Below, piece by piece: positions 1 to 8,290 of a stretch of 64,000 nt of DNA (positions are counted from its first letter, which is position 1; each line of letters begins with the position of its first letter). Both the position numbers and the translations under genes were made by a program. Source of the stretch: Cohnella cholangitidis (GTDB taxonomy: Bacteria; Bacillota; Bacilli; Paenibacillales; Paenibacillaceae). The notes under the pieces were generated by a model. That model made no database searches. It worked only from the letters and a program-made list of their open reading frames with translations, and was not told where the DNA came from. The stretch spans positions 620,001-684,000 of the forward strand of contig NZ_CP041969.1 in NCBI RefSeq assembly GCF_014107495.1, given 5' to 3'.

Positions 1-97
1 AAACCCTTGTCCAGTCATGGATTATTAAGGTAATCATACGACAAAACCGCATGTTTAGCAATCTAACATGAGGTTAATCATGCGCATGAGGTCGAGA

Positions 98-457
98 TTA
101 AGGGTTGTTCACAGACGAACCCAGCTTTTCCGACAAAAAAGAGTAAGTGATATGCCAATGGGAAGTATCCCAAACCGGCGATCCGTCCTTCACCAATATT
201 GCTTGGGGAGAAGCATGCTTGACTCCGAGCTGCTCCGCGATCGCGTTGCTGACCGGACGATCCTCGATCACGTGAACGATGGCATAGTCGACGGACTCGG
301 CTCGTCCGTCTTCGATGAAATGCGACAATTCTTCATGTGCGCCCGCGCTGACCGAGCAGCTGGTACTATGCTTAAAGACGAGCAAAGGCTTGCCGGATGT
401 CGCTTTCAAAGCTTGATCCCATTGCTCTAAAGACGTTAATTGTTGAATGCTTGCCAT
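98..457 (-). CDS. ytxJ: bacillithiol system redox-active protein YtxJ (bacilliredoxin-like)
   Basis: A 119-residue thioredoxin-fold protein of the YtxJ/BrxC family, expected to reduce bacillithiol-mixed disulfides on cytoplasmic proteins. The active-site segment FKHSTSCSVS sits near residue 30 and carries the single family cysteine followed two residues later by serine. The frame is open further upstream, but the ATG at 457 is chosen because GGAGG lies about 7 bases before it, and family homology begins at MASIQQL. The adjacent zinc-ribbon gene (554-964) is transcribed in the same direction about 100 bases upstream. The family call is from memory of the B. subtilis protein; the redox role is inferred from the family. 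Confidence 0.85.
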   Translation of the reverse strand: MASIQQLTSLEQWDQALKATSGKPLLVFKHSTSCSVSAGAHEELSHFIEDGRAESVDYAIVHVIEDRPVSNAIAEQLGVKHASPQAILVKDGSPVWDTSHWHITYSFLSEKLGSSVNNP

Positions 458-553
458 TACGCAGCCTCCTTCAAAATCGAAGATCAATATGAATATCGTA
501 GCAGAAAATGGATTGCCGCGCAAAAAAACGGGGAATCCCCCGTCCTCAAGCAC

Positions 554-964
554 CTATGATATGTATTGAGCGCTAATTTGGGACAGCCGGTTCTGAATTT
601 CCTGCTTCCAGAGCTCATCCTCCAGAGACGATGCGATCAGCCATAGATCCAGCAATTGATTGATCCGTTCCTCCGCGGCTCTGGCGATCACGGGGGCGTG
701 CAGCGTATCGGATAGGTGCATGGCTTCGGACAACACCCCCGCCCATTCGTGGATTTGGTCGAATGGAATACTGTGAGGAGCAGGACGCGAACCTAGCTGC
801 CCGACCAACTTCCCGACGTCGTCTTTAACCCCGGGAAACACGTCGTTCCGGCCGCACTGCGCGCAATTGTATACGGGAACGTTATTGATATTCACTTTTT
901 TGGCAAAGATGACCGTGCGGAGCTTGAGGTTCATTTCTCCTCCGCATGAACAGGATTTAAGCAA
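554..964 (-). CDS. zinc-ribbon protein of unknown function
   Basis: A 136-residue cytoplasmic protein. Two cysteine pairs near the N-terminus, CSCGG (about residues 5-9) and CAQCGRN (about 34-40), form a putative YgiT/treble-clef type zinc ribbon. The remainder is predicted helical without other motifs. The start is TTG at 964, preceded by GGAGAG at good spacing. It is followed by ytxJ on the same strand with about 100 bases between, so the two may be co-transcribed. I do not recognise a named family with certainty; a role in nucleic-acid or protein binding would be a guess. Confidence 0.7.
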   Translation of the reverse strand: MLKSCSCGGEMNLKLRTVIFAKKVNINNVPVYNCAQCGRNDVFPGVKDDVGKLVGQLGSRPAPHSIPFDQIHEWAGVLSEAMHLSDTLHAPVIARAAEERINQLLDLWLIASSLEDELWKQEIQNRLSQISAQYIS

Positions 965-1036
965 CGGGATTCTCTCCTTAAATAAACAAAGAGCTTACCC
1001 TGTAATGATTCGTCCCGATGCCTATGAAATCCTGCT

Positions 1037-1519
1037 CTACCCTATCGTGTAATTTCTGGAACCGCGCTTATGGCGAAGCTTGCTAACTAGCAAAACAAGC
1101 AACGCAGCCGCAGCCGCGCCCATCCCGTCGTGAAGCAGATCCAACGGATCCGGACTTCTCATCGGAACGAAGGATTGATGCCATTCATCCGTCACGCCGT
1201 ACAAGACGCATATTAATACGTTTATGACAAATCCCGACCATGCGGTCGAACGCCTGCCCATCGCGAATGCAACCGTCAGTCCCAAGATGAAATAGGCCAC
1301 ATAGTGCATAGGGTTGAAGTCCGCCAAGCCCGGCAGCCATTTCTGGAACCACGGAAGCACGCTATCCAATTGTTCCCCGCTTCGGGACGAGGAGATGAAA
1401 ATGGCGATCATACAAATTACGGCGGGAGCGTATTTCCATATTCGCAACGGAAGAACCTCGCTTTCTGTCCGTTCGCGCTTGAAAAGCGAGCGTGAACGTA
1501 AGTCGATGATTTGGTACAA
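1037..1519 (-). CDS. VanZ family membrane protein
   Basis: A small integral membrane protein with four predicted transmembrane segments and the VanZ-family pattern: FISSSRSGEQ after TM1, HYVAYFILG in TM2, and YGVTDEWHQSFVPMRSPDPLDLLHDGMGA before the last helix. VanZ-like proteins are associated with low-level teicoplanin resistance, but most chromosomal copies have no known role. The longest frame starts at TTG 1519 with a poor ribosome binding site. A TTG at 1447, preceded by GCGAGG, would remove a 24-residue charged extension and is at least as plausible. It is divergent from the PfpI-like gene. Confidence 0.8.
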   Translation of the reverse strand: MYQIIDLRSRSLFKRERTESEVLPLRIWKYAPAVICMIAIFISSSRSGEQLDSVLPWFQKWLPGLADFNPMHYVAYFILGLTVAFAMGRRSTAWSGFVINVLICVLYGVTDEWHQSFVPMRSPDPLDLLHDGMGAAAAALLVLLVSKLRHKRGSRNYTIG

Positions 1520-1563
1520 TAGACTACTGAGCCTTATCAGATCAGGATTGGAGGACTTCTTTA

Positions 1564-2085
1564 ATGACTACCGTAAAAAGAGTAGTATGTTTGCTCGACG
1601 ATGAATTCGAAGATTTGGAGCTTTGGTATCCGGTGTATCGCTTAAGAGAAGAAGGCGCCGAGGTGCTCTACGCAGGTCCCGAGAAGGGACGGAAGCATAT
1701 CGGAAAATACGGCGTGCCCGCTGTCTCCGACATCTCCTACGACGATCTCGACGCCGATCGCTTCGACGGCCTGCTCGTTCCCGGCGGCTGGGCCCCGGAC
1801 AAAATTCGCAGAGATCCGCGAGTACTCGATTTCGTGCGGCGGATGAACGATAGCGGCAAGCCGATCGGACAAATCTGCCATGCCGGCTGGGTGCTCATCT
1901 CCGCGAAAATATTGGAAGGCAGAACCGTGACCTCTACGCCCGGCATCCGGGACGACATGGAGAACGCAGGTTCCGTCTGGCTGGACGAAGCGGTCGTGAT
2001 CGACCGGAACATCGTATCCGCCCGCAGGCCGCCGGATCTGCCTCCGTATGCCAAAGCTTTCTGCGACTTGCTGTTCGGCCGTTAA
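1564..2085 (+). CDS. DJ-1/PfpI family protein (type 1 glutamine amidotransferase-like)
   Basis: A 173-residue cytoplasmic protein of the DJ-1/PfpI superfamily (YraA/YhbO-like, stress-related deglycase or peptidase-like proteins). The nucleophile elbow is GQICHAGW near residue 104, with the catalytic Cys followed by His. An upstream acidic residue in the LDDEFEDLE segment (near residue 12) is the usual partner of the Cys. GGAGG lies about 9 bases before the ATG. It is monocistronic: a VanZ gene diverges on the left and an inverted-repeat terminator follows at 2091. Whether it is a protease or a glyoxal-adduct deglycase cannot be told from sequence. Confidence 0.85.
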   Translation: MTTVKRVVCLLDDEFEDLELWYPVYRLREEGAEVLYAGPEKGRKHIGKYGVPAVSDISYDDLDADRFDGLLVPGGWAPDKIRRDPRVLDFVRRMNDSGKPIGQICHAGWVLISAKILEGRTVTSTPGIRDDMENAGSVWLDEAVVIDRNIVSARRPPDLPPYAKAFCDLLFGR

Positions 2086-2090
2086 ATCCT

Positions 2091-2143
2091 AATGCCTCCT
2101 TCCCACCCGGTTTTCCGGCGAATTCGGTAAGGAGGCATTTTAC
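2091..2143 (+). terminator. rho-independent terminator after the PfpI-like gene
   Basis: Arms AATGCCTCCT (2091-2100) and AGGAGGCATT (2130-2139) are perfect complements around a 29-base loop and are followed by TTT. It lies between convergent genes. Confidence 0.7.
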
Positions 2144-2170
2144 GTCGCTCAAGGTTGCGATCGCGTGGGG

Positions 2171-3925
2171 TTAAATATGAGATTGCACATTGCCTGGCGC
2201 GAGCGCCACTTCCGCCCGGAACAGGTCGGCGAGCGCGCGAACTTCACCGGCGCTCTTGCATCGGAACATCTCTTCCAGCAGTCTGCGGCTATCCGACGCC
2301 TTCGTCCGCAGCATGCTTTGCTTGACCGGCAGGATCGCCTGCGCCGACAAACTGAGCACTTCGATTCCGAGTCCTAGCCAGATCGGCAAAGCGTTCACGT
2401 CGCCCGCTATCTCTCCGCATATGCTGACCGGGATTCCTCGCGCTTTGGCCGCTTGGGTCACCGTGCGAATCATGCGTAAAATCGAGGGATGATAAGGTTC
2501 GTATAGATGATTGATCTGCTCGTTCATCCGGTCGACCGCCAGCGTGAATTGGATCAAATCGTTAGTGCCGATGCTGAAGAAGGCCACTTCCTCAGCGAGC
2601 AAATCCGCGATCGCCACCGCCGCCGGCACCTCGACCATGATCCCGGCTTTAATCAAAGCATTATGAGAGATCCCCTCGGCAGTTAACTCCCTCTTCGCTT
2701 CAGCCAACACTTCATTCGCTTCCCGCACTTCGTCTACGGAAGTAATGAGCGGATACATAATCTTAATGTCACCGTAATCGGAAGCCCGAAGAATGGCACG
2801 GAGCTGAGTTTTGAACAAATCTTTGCGCTCCAAGCTGAATCGGATAGCCCGGAATCCCAGGAACGGGTTCTCTTCCTCGGGTAGTTCGTGATAATCCAAT
2901 TGTTTATCGCCGCCGATATCGAGCGTCCGGATAATCAGCGTTTTCCCGTTAAGCTTTTGTACGACTGCCCGATACACTTCGTATTGTTCCTCTTCGGATG
3001 GAAAATGACTGCGGTCCATGTATAGGAATTCCGTCCGGAACAATCCGACTCCCTCCGCTCCGTTGCTTAACGCCGCCTCCAATTCCTTTAATGAACTGAT
3101 ATTGGCAGCCAGGGTGAGCGGTACTCCGTCCGGCGTAACCGAAGGTACCTTCGCGAGCATCAGCAGCTGCTCTTTTTCGATAATTTCGCGCTTGCGCATA
3201 TCCGTATAGCGGGCTACCATATCCGCCGTCGGTTCGATCTGAAGCGAGCCGGTTCCGCCGTCGATAATCAGGAGATCTCCCGTGCTGATCGTTTGCTCCA
3301 GCTTGCCTTCCACGCTCATGACCATCGGAATCCCGAAAGCTCGCGCCATAATGGCCGCATGCGAAGTCGGACTTCCGACCATAGTCACGATGCCGAGCAC
3401 GAGTTCGGGTTTGAGGTGAACGAGCTGCGACGGAGATAACTCTCTTACGACGAGAACGAAAGGCTGGGTATCCTCGGGCAGGGAAATATCGGGCGCGCCG
3501 AGCAAATGCTTGAGGAGGCGATTTCCTACATCCTTAATATCCAGCGCCCGTTCTTTCATGTATTCGTCGTCCAACAGATCGAACATCGTCACGAAATGAT
3601 CGATCGCCTCTTTGACGGCGACTTCGGCGACTTTATATTGCCTTTGGATGATGCCTTGAATTTCATTCATGAATACGGGATCTTCCAAAATCGCCAGATG
3701 GGCATCGAAGATGCTCGCTTCCTCCGAGCCTACCGCTTCGTCCAGCTCCGTTTTCATTTGGTTGATCTCGGTTTTGGAACGGCGAATGCCTTCGTATAGC
3801 CGGTCGAATTCTTTGGCCAAATCCGCCACGTCGATCTTCTGATCCGGAAGCTCCCATTCCCAATGCGGAAGAACGAACGCTTTCCCTATTGCGATTCCTT
3901 GCGAAGCGCCAATAGCCTGTATCAT
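2171..3925 (-). CDS. ptsI: PTS Enzyme I (phosphoenolpyruvate-protein phosphotransferase)
   Basis: A 584-residue cytoplasmic Enzyme I, which takes phosphate from PEP and passes it to HPr, the first step of PTS sugar uptake. The phospho-histidine domain has GSPTSHAAIMARAFGIP with His189, the usual position. The PEP-binding barrel has LFRTEFLYMDR and the C-terminal SICGEIAGD motif, equivalent to the catalytic-Cys loop. Length matches the family (about 570-590). The start codon overlaps the stop of the upstream nagE-like gene by 4 bases, so the two are translationally coupled. No HPr gene (ptsH) lies next to it, so HPr must be encoded elsewhere. If the genome has another Enzyme I, this one may be dedicated to the neighbouring EIICBA. 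Confidence 0.93.
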   Translation of the reverse strand: MIQAIGASQGIAIGKAFVLPHWEWELPDQKIDVADLAKEFDRLYEGIRRSKTEINQMKTELDEAVGSEEASIFDAHLAILEDPVFMNEIQGIIQRQYKVAEVAVKEAIDHFVTMFDLLDDEYMKERALDIKDVGNRLLKHLLGAPDISLPEDTQPFVLVVRELSPSQLVHLKPELVLGIVTMVGSPTSHAAIMARAFGIPMVMSVEGKLEQTISTGDLLIIDGGTGSLQIEPTADMVARYTDMRKREIIEKEQLLMLAKVPSVTPDGVPLTLAANISSLKELEAALSNGAEGVGLFRTEFLYMDRSHFPSEEEQYEVYRAVVQKLNGKTLIIRTLDIGGDKQLDYHELPEEENPFLGFRAIRFSLERKDLFKTQLRAILRASDYGDIKIMYPLITSVDEVREANEVLAEAKRELTAEGISHNALIKAGIMVEVPAAVAIADLLAEEVAFFSIGTNDLIQFTLAVDRMNEQINHLYEPYHPSILRMIRTVTQAAKARGIPVSICGEIAGDVNALPIWLGLGIEVLSLSAQAILPVKQSMLRTKASDSRRLLEEMFRCKSAGEVRALADLFRAEVALAPGNVQSHI

Positions 3926-5805
3926 CTCTCCGCCCCCTTCTCTCTCTCTTGCACGACAACCGACATAACCGCGGCTTGGCCTTTCTTGACCACCTTATAC
4001 GGAGCGAACCGCCATGATTTGACGACGTCGCTGTTCGTTATGACCATTGGCGTGGCTAATGATTTCGCATGCTGCTTCAAGGTTGGAATATGGAATTTCA
4101 GAAGCGGCTGGCCTGGCGAGACTTCGTCTCCCATCTTCACGAGTATCGTAAAACCTTTCCCCTCCAAATGCGAGGTGTTGATACCGACGTGCAGCAGCAC
4201 CTCCAAACCGTCTTTCGTAAGCAAGCCCACCGCGTGCAGCGAGGGATGGATATGGATGATTTTCCCTTGAATCGGCGCGACCAATTCCCCTTTATCCGGA
4301 AGGAAAGCGACTCCCCGGCCTACCAACCGCTGAGCGAATATCGGATCGTCGACTTCTTCCAGAGGAATCATCCGGCCTTGCACCGGAGAATGGAATTGAA
4401 TCTGTTGAACGTCCGTCTGCATATGCTTATGAATTTCTTCCCGAATCAACTCCGAGAAAGTTCCGAACACGACCTGCACGTGCCCGCCTCCGAGTCGAAT
4501 GACCCCTGCGGCTCCCAAGTGGCGCAACGATTGCACGTCGACCTTGCGATCATCCTCGAGAGTTAGCCGAAGACGGGTTATGCAAGCTTCAAGCCGTACC
4601 ATGTTTTCCTTGCCGCCTAAAGCCTGCAGAATAAGGGGCGCACGGTATGGAATGTCGCCTGCCCAGTCGTCGAGCCGGGTCGCGTCCTCGCGTCCTGGGG
4701 TAGCCAGTTGGAAGCGCCGAATACTCCACCGGAACATGACGTAATAAATAAGCCCCGTTACGATCCCGATCGGCAGCAACAGCCACCCTCGCTGAGCAAG
4801 CGGCATGTTGACCAAGTATTCCAAAGCTCCCGCCGAAAAAGTGAAACCGTGATGAATGTCCAGTTCGTAAACCAACCACATTAACCCGCCCGAGAGGAGC
4901 GCGTGGACGAGAAATAAATAAGGAGCCACGAACAGAAAAGCGAACTCGACAGGCTCCGTAACGCCCGTAAGGAAAGAGCCTAGCGCCGCTACGCGGAATT
5001 GCTTGCTCGTCTTGGGCTTCAAATCTTCCCGCGCTTCATGGATGATAGCGAAGGCAACGGCCGGTAACGCGAACATCATCGTAGGATACAATCCGGCCAT
5101 GAAGATGCCCGCCGAAGAATCTCCCGCGAAGAATCGCGGCAAATCTCCGAAATAGATGGCTCCGTCAGCGCCCTCGTACTCTCCGACTTGGAACCAGAAG
5201 AGATGATTGAGGATATGATGAAGCCCGAACGCGACGAGAATGCGATGAAGGAAACCGTACAGAAAAATTCCGAAGCCGCCTGCGGAGTATACCAAAGTGC
5301 CCGCGGATGCTGCCCAGCCTCTTAATCCTTCGCCTACCCCTATCATCGCCCATGCGAACGCAAGAGAGACTACGCTCATGAATAGAGGAACGAATCGGGA
5401 GCCTCCGATAAACTGCAGAAACTCCGGGAGTTGGAACGACTTGAACCGATCGTGCGCCCATCCGGAAACAATGCCGATAACGGCTCCCGCGAACATCGAG
5501 GGCTGAACGCCGTTCGGGTCATAGGTGTGCGTGACGATATGGAAAATAAACATCCCGGTCAGTGCCGCCATTCCCGCCGTGGCGGTCTGGTTGGACAATC
5601 CGAGCGCGATTCCTATCGCGAACACGTACGGCACGTATTGGAAAATGGCCATCCCCGCCGCGTTCAGAAGTTCCGGCACTTGCGTCCAGCCGAACGAATC
5701 CCACGGCAATCGCGCGAGCATAAGGAATATGGCGGCCGCGGGAAGCACCGTCATCGGCAGCATCATCGCCCGGCCCAACCTCTGGAGGTAGCCTATTCCG
5801 TACAT
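3922..5805 (-). CDS. nagE: PTS N-acetylglucosamine-type transporter, fused EIICBA
   Basis: A 627-residue fused PTS permease in the order EIIC (1-375), EIIB (about 385-460) and EIIA (about 480-627). EIIC resembles NagE more than PtsG: LNHLFWFQVGEY, GDLPRFFAGDSSAGIFMAG, FLTGVTEPVEF and the TPGRED linker. EIIB has its phospho-Cys at residue 408 in ACITRLRL. EIIA has the phospho-His at residue 539 in LLHVGINTSHLEGKGF, with His524 as partner. It should import and phosphorylate N-acetylglucosamine or a related glucose-family sugar. AGGAGGGGG lies before the ATG, and the stop overlaps the Enzyme I start (ATGA). A long structured leader precedes it, suggesting RNA-level control. Substrate is inferred from similarity. 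Confidence 0.88.
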   Translation of the reverse strand: MYGIGYLQRLGRAMMLPMTVLPAAAIFLMLARLPWDSFGWTQVPELLNAAGMAIFQYVPYVFAIGIALGLSNQTATAGMAALTGMFIFHIVTHTYDPNGVQPSMFAGAVIGIVSGWAHDRFKSFQLPEFLQFIGGSRFVPLFMSVVSLAFAWAMIGVGEGLRGWAASAGTLVYSAGGFGIFLYGFLHRILVAFGLHHILNHLFWFQVGEYEGADGAIYFGDLPRFFAGDSSAGIFMAGLYPTMMFALPAVAFAIIHEAREDLKPKTSKQFRVAALGSFLTGVTEPVEFAFLFVAPYLFLVHALLSGGLMWLVYELDIHHGFTFSAGALEYLVNMPLAQRGWLLLPIGIVTGLIYYVMFRWSIRRFQLATPGREDATRLDDWAGDIPYRAPLILQALGGKENMVRLEACITRLRLTLEDDRKVDVQSLRHLGAAGVIRLGGGHVQVVFGTFSELIREEIHKHMQTDVQQIQFHSPVQGRMIPLEEVDDPIFAQRLVGRGVAFLPDKGELVAPIQGKIIHIHPSLHAVGLLTKDGLEVLLHVGINTSHLEGKGFTILVKMGDEVSPGQPLLKFHIPTLKQHAKSLATPMVITNSDVVKSWRFAPYKVVKKGQAAVMSVVVQEREKGAER

Positions 5806-6131
5806 GTCTCCCCCTCCTTTCCGATGGAAAATTCAACTTAGATGCTTATTAGCAGACAAAAAAGATGACCTGTAGATTGAGGCGACGATGTTTCTCTCTC
5901 CAGCCGCAACTCTTTTACCCCGCAAAGTGACGAAAATGCTAACGAAGCATAATCCGAGTACTTTGCGGGGGCCCCTGGGATGCTTTTAACCTGATTAGGT
6001 TAACAAGGTAGCAATGGGCTCCAAGAGGCGGACGTAAACTCTTACGAGAGATACATCTCTGCCCCATTTTCGGGTCATCTAATTTCTAATAAACATGATC
6101 ATCAATCATTTTCCATTGCCGATTATTTAAA
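5806..6131 (-). promoter_or_regulatory. structured 5' leader of the nagE-ptsI operon
   Basis: 326 bases without a gene, read here as the nagE leader on the minus strand. It holds an 11-bp perfect stem CCCCGCAAAGT/ACTTTGCGGGG (5918-5928 with 5960-5970), whose loop contains a second perfect stem ATGCT/AGCAT (5936-5950). Further upstream in the transcript is TTAACCT/AGGTTAA (5986-6003). GGGGCCCC and the complementary pieces around 6030-6080 add more pairing. There is no U-run after the big stem, so it is not a simple terminator. I could not match it to a riboswitch class or to a GlcT/LicT antiterminator site. Confidence 0.5.
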
Positions 6132-6560
6132 TTAAGCTTTGCCGTGCGGAAGAAGGATCGAGTCCTCGACTTTGATGCAGCGGTCCATTATGATGCGTAC
6201 GCCGCCTTCTTCAGCGATCGTTGCCGCCTCTTCGTTCGAGATGCCGAGCTGCAGCCACAACACCTTGGCTCCGACTTCAACGGCTTCCTTCGCGATCGGC
6301 GGAGTGTGCTCCGGACGCCGGAATACGTTAACGATATCGATCGGAACGGGAACGTCTTTGAGCGACGCGTAACACTGCTCGCCCAGAATGGAAGTCGCCT
6401 TCGGATTGACCGGAATGATCCGGTATCCTTTCTGTTGCATCGCTTCGGAAACCATGTACGAAACTTTGGACGGATCCTCGGATAAACCGACGACGGCGAT
6501 CGTTTGGGAATCCAACAAAATTTGTTTGATTTCATCGCGGGACGGATGAGCGTATGGCAT
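6132..6560 (-). CDS. CoA-binding domain protein (YccU-like)
   Basis: A 142-residue protein consisting of one CoA-binding Rossmann domain like that of succinyl-CoA synthetase alpha. Features are TIAVVGLSEDPSKVSYMVSEAMQQKGY, IPVNPKATSILGEQCYASLKDVP, VFRRPEHTPPI and VLWLQLGISNEEA. Single-domain proteins of this kind (E. coli YccU) have no established role. The ATG at 6560 is chosen because GGGAGG precedes it by about 10 bases; a longer frame upstream lacks such a site. It ends 34 bases downstream of the aroA stop and is probably in the same transcript. Confidence 0.85.
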   Translation of the reverse strand: MPYAHPSRDEIKQILLDSQTIAVVGLSEDPSKVSYMVSEAMQQKGYRIIPVNPKATSILGEQCYASLKDVPVPIDIVNVFRRPEHTPPIAKEAVEVGAKVLWLQLGISNEEAATIAEEGGVRIIMDRCIKVEDSILLPHGKA

Positions 6561-6594
6561 CGTAAAGAACCTCCCTATTGAATAGTCTTTCCGT

Positions 6595-7887
6595 TTAGTC
6601 TGCCCACTCGACTTGGGCGCCAAGCGATTTCAAGTGATCGAAATAGATCGGATACGATTTCGCTACATGATGCGCGTCTTTGATGCGAATCGGTTGCGCG
6701 GAACGAAGCCCGACGATCGTAAGCGCCATGATTACCCGGTGATCGAAGTGCGCGTCGATCTCCACTCCGCCCTCTACGCCTTCCGGACGGCCGTGAACGA
6801 TGATCTCGTCTTGTTTCTCTTCTACTTTAGCGCCTGCTTTGCGAAGCTCCGCCAAGTAGTCGGTAATCCGGTCGCACTCTTTGTACCGCAAGTTTTCCAC
6901 GTTATAGAAACGGGACGTTCCTTCCGCGAATACGGCCGCGGCAACCATCGCCAACACTCCGTCGGTGAACTCGTCGCCGTCGAATTCGCCGGCGGTCAAG
7001 CGTCCGTTCCCCTTGACGTGAACAATCCCGTTCTCATGGGTCAGAGGAACGTTCATCGCGCGAAGCACGTCTACGACGGCGCGTTCGCCTTGTTTGCTGT
7101 TCTCCATGAGGCGATGGACGACAACGTCGGATTCCGTTACCGATGCCGCCGCCAAGATCGCAGCGGATCCCGGATAGTCGCCCTGTACCGTATAGGTCTG
7201 AGCCTTGTACTTCTGCTTGCCCGGAATGCGATAGCGCATAAGGTCCTCGGAAGCTTCGACGACGATGCCCGCTTGAGCAAGCACTTCCAGCGTCTGGCCG
7301 ATGACGACTTTGGATTTCAAGTCGTGCAGCACTTCGATTTCGCTGTCTTCGTCCAGCAGCGGGGTCAAGAACAGCAAAGAGCTCAAAAACTGAGAACTGA
7401 CGTTGCCGGACACTTGGATTTTGCCGCCGCGAGGATTGCCGCCTTTGATGGTCATAGGAAGACGGCCGTTCTGGTGCTCGATAGATACGCCCATGCTCTC
7501 CAGTGCGGTGATCAAGTCGTTGTGCGGGCGTTTGCCTAGCGATTCCGGGTAAGCGTTGACGAAATGAACTTCCGGCAACAATGCCGCGATAGACATAACG
7601 AAACGAAGCACCGCGCCGGCGTTGCCTACGTTTAATTCCTTGGTCGGACGAGGATTGCGGCCGAAACCGGTAATGACGATTTTCTCGTCGTCCTCTTCGA
7701 CGACCGCTCCCAAATCCCGAATGCAACGTCGCATCGCTTCTCCGTCTTCGCTATGCGCCGGGTACAGAATCGTGCTCGTTCCTTCCGCAAGCGCCGATAC
7801 GAGCAAATATCTCGTCGTATAGTTTTTCGAGGATAACGCTTGAATCTCGCCATTCAGTTTACCTGTAGGGGTAACGATCATATCCAT
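6595..7887 (-). CDS. aroA: 3-phosphoshikimate 1-carboxyvinyltransferase (EPSP synthase), divergent form
   Basis: A 430-residue EPSP synthase, which joins shikimate-3-phosphate and PEP in the chorismate pathway. The usual KPGDKS...R motif is replaced by SSKNYTTR, but Lys21 and Arg26 align with catalytic Lys22 and Arg27 of the E. coli enzyme. The PEP loop reads GNAGAVLRF where E. coli has GNAGTAMRP. Other catalytic residues are kept: SSQFLSSLL, FTDGV (Asp), RYKECDR (Glu and Arg), DHRVIM (Arg) and KSYPIYF (Lys). AAGGAG precedes the ATG. The gene stands apart from other aromatic genes except aroK about 1.2 kb away. The family call is firm; activity and herbicide response are not known. Confidence 0.87.
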   Translation of the reverse strand: MDMIVTPTGKLNGEIQALSSKNYTTRYLLVSALAEGTSTILYPAHSEDGEAMRRCIRDLGAVVEEDDEKIVITGFGRNPRPTKELNVGNAGAVLRFVMSIAALLPEVHFVNAYPESLGKRPHNDLITALESMGVSIEHQNGRLPMTIKGGNPRGGKIQVSGNVSSQFLSSLLFLTPLLDEDSEIEVLHDLKSKVVIGQTLEVLAQAGIVVEASEDLMRYRIPGKQKYKAQTYTVQGDYPGSAAILAAASVTESDVVVHRLMENSKQGERAVVDVLRAMNVPLTHENGIVHVKGNGRLTAGEFDGDEFTDGVLAMVAAAVFAEGTSRFYNVENLRYKECDRITDYLAELRKAGAKVEEKQDEIIVHGRPEGVEGGVEIDAHFDHRVIMALTIVGLRSAQPIRIKDAHHVAKSYPIYFDHLKSLGAQVEWAD

Positions 7888-7909
7888 GAATAAACACGCT
7901 CCTTAAAAA

Positions 7910-8290
7910 CTATGTATGTAGAATATAACCTAGTCCAACGCCGAAACCCGTTAAAGCGAAGCCTCCCAAATATGTGGCGGCTAAATACCGCGCCAACGTT
8001 CTTTTGGCACCTTCTCTGTAAATCGTAGCTTTCTGTACGTTTAACGTAGAATAGGTCGTTAATCCGCCCATAAGGCCGATGCCCGCGAATGCAAACGCGG
8101 ACGCGTGCTCCTGCTCCAAATGTAATCCGAGGAGTAGGCCGATCACGAATGAACCCGCGAGATTAACGCACAAAGTGCCGTAAAAGCTTGGCTTGCCGTT
8201 GCGCACGACCGAACGGCCGACCCCGTACCGGATCAAGGCTCCGATCGATCCGCCCAGCCCGACCAGACCCGCTAACCATAAGTTGCTCAT
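7910..8290 (-). CDS. crcB: fluoride efflux channel subunit CrcB/FluC (second of pair)
   Basis: A 126-residue four-helix membrane protein of the FluC (CrcB) family, which exports fluoride as a dual-topology dimer. The family hallmarks are GGSIGALIRYGVGR in TM1, NLAGSFVIGLLLG in TM2 and GLMGGLTTYSTLNVQ in TM3, carrying the pore Asn, the conserved Gly-rich turn and the Thr/Ser/Phe-box equivalents. The ATG at 8290 overlaps the stop of the upstream copy (ATGA, 8287-8290). A longer upstream frame exists but runs through that neighbour. In Firmicutes such tandem genes usually encode a heterodimer with one subunit in each orientation. Confidence 0.9.
   Translation of the reverse strand: MSNLWLAGLVGLGGSIGALIRYGVGRSVVRNGKPSFYGTLCVNLAGSFVIGLLLGLHLEQEHASAFAFAGIGLMGGLTTYSTLNVQKATIYREGAKRTLARYLAATYLGGFALTGFGVGLGYILHT

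Noticed and set aside
5985..6030. TPP-riboswitch-like words (ACCTGATTAGG...GTAGCAATGGG) on the plus strand upstream of nagE
   Set aside because: The paired THI stems are not in the right order, the CUGAGA motif is missing, and there is no plus-strand gene downstream.
6144..7539. Long plus-strand frames in the aroA and CoA-binding gene region
   Set aside because: They are antisense shadows created by high GC third positions, without start signals.
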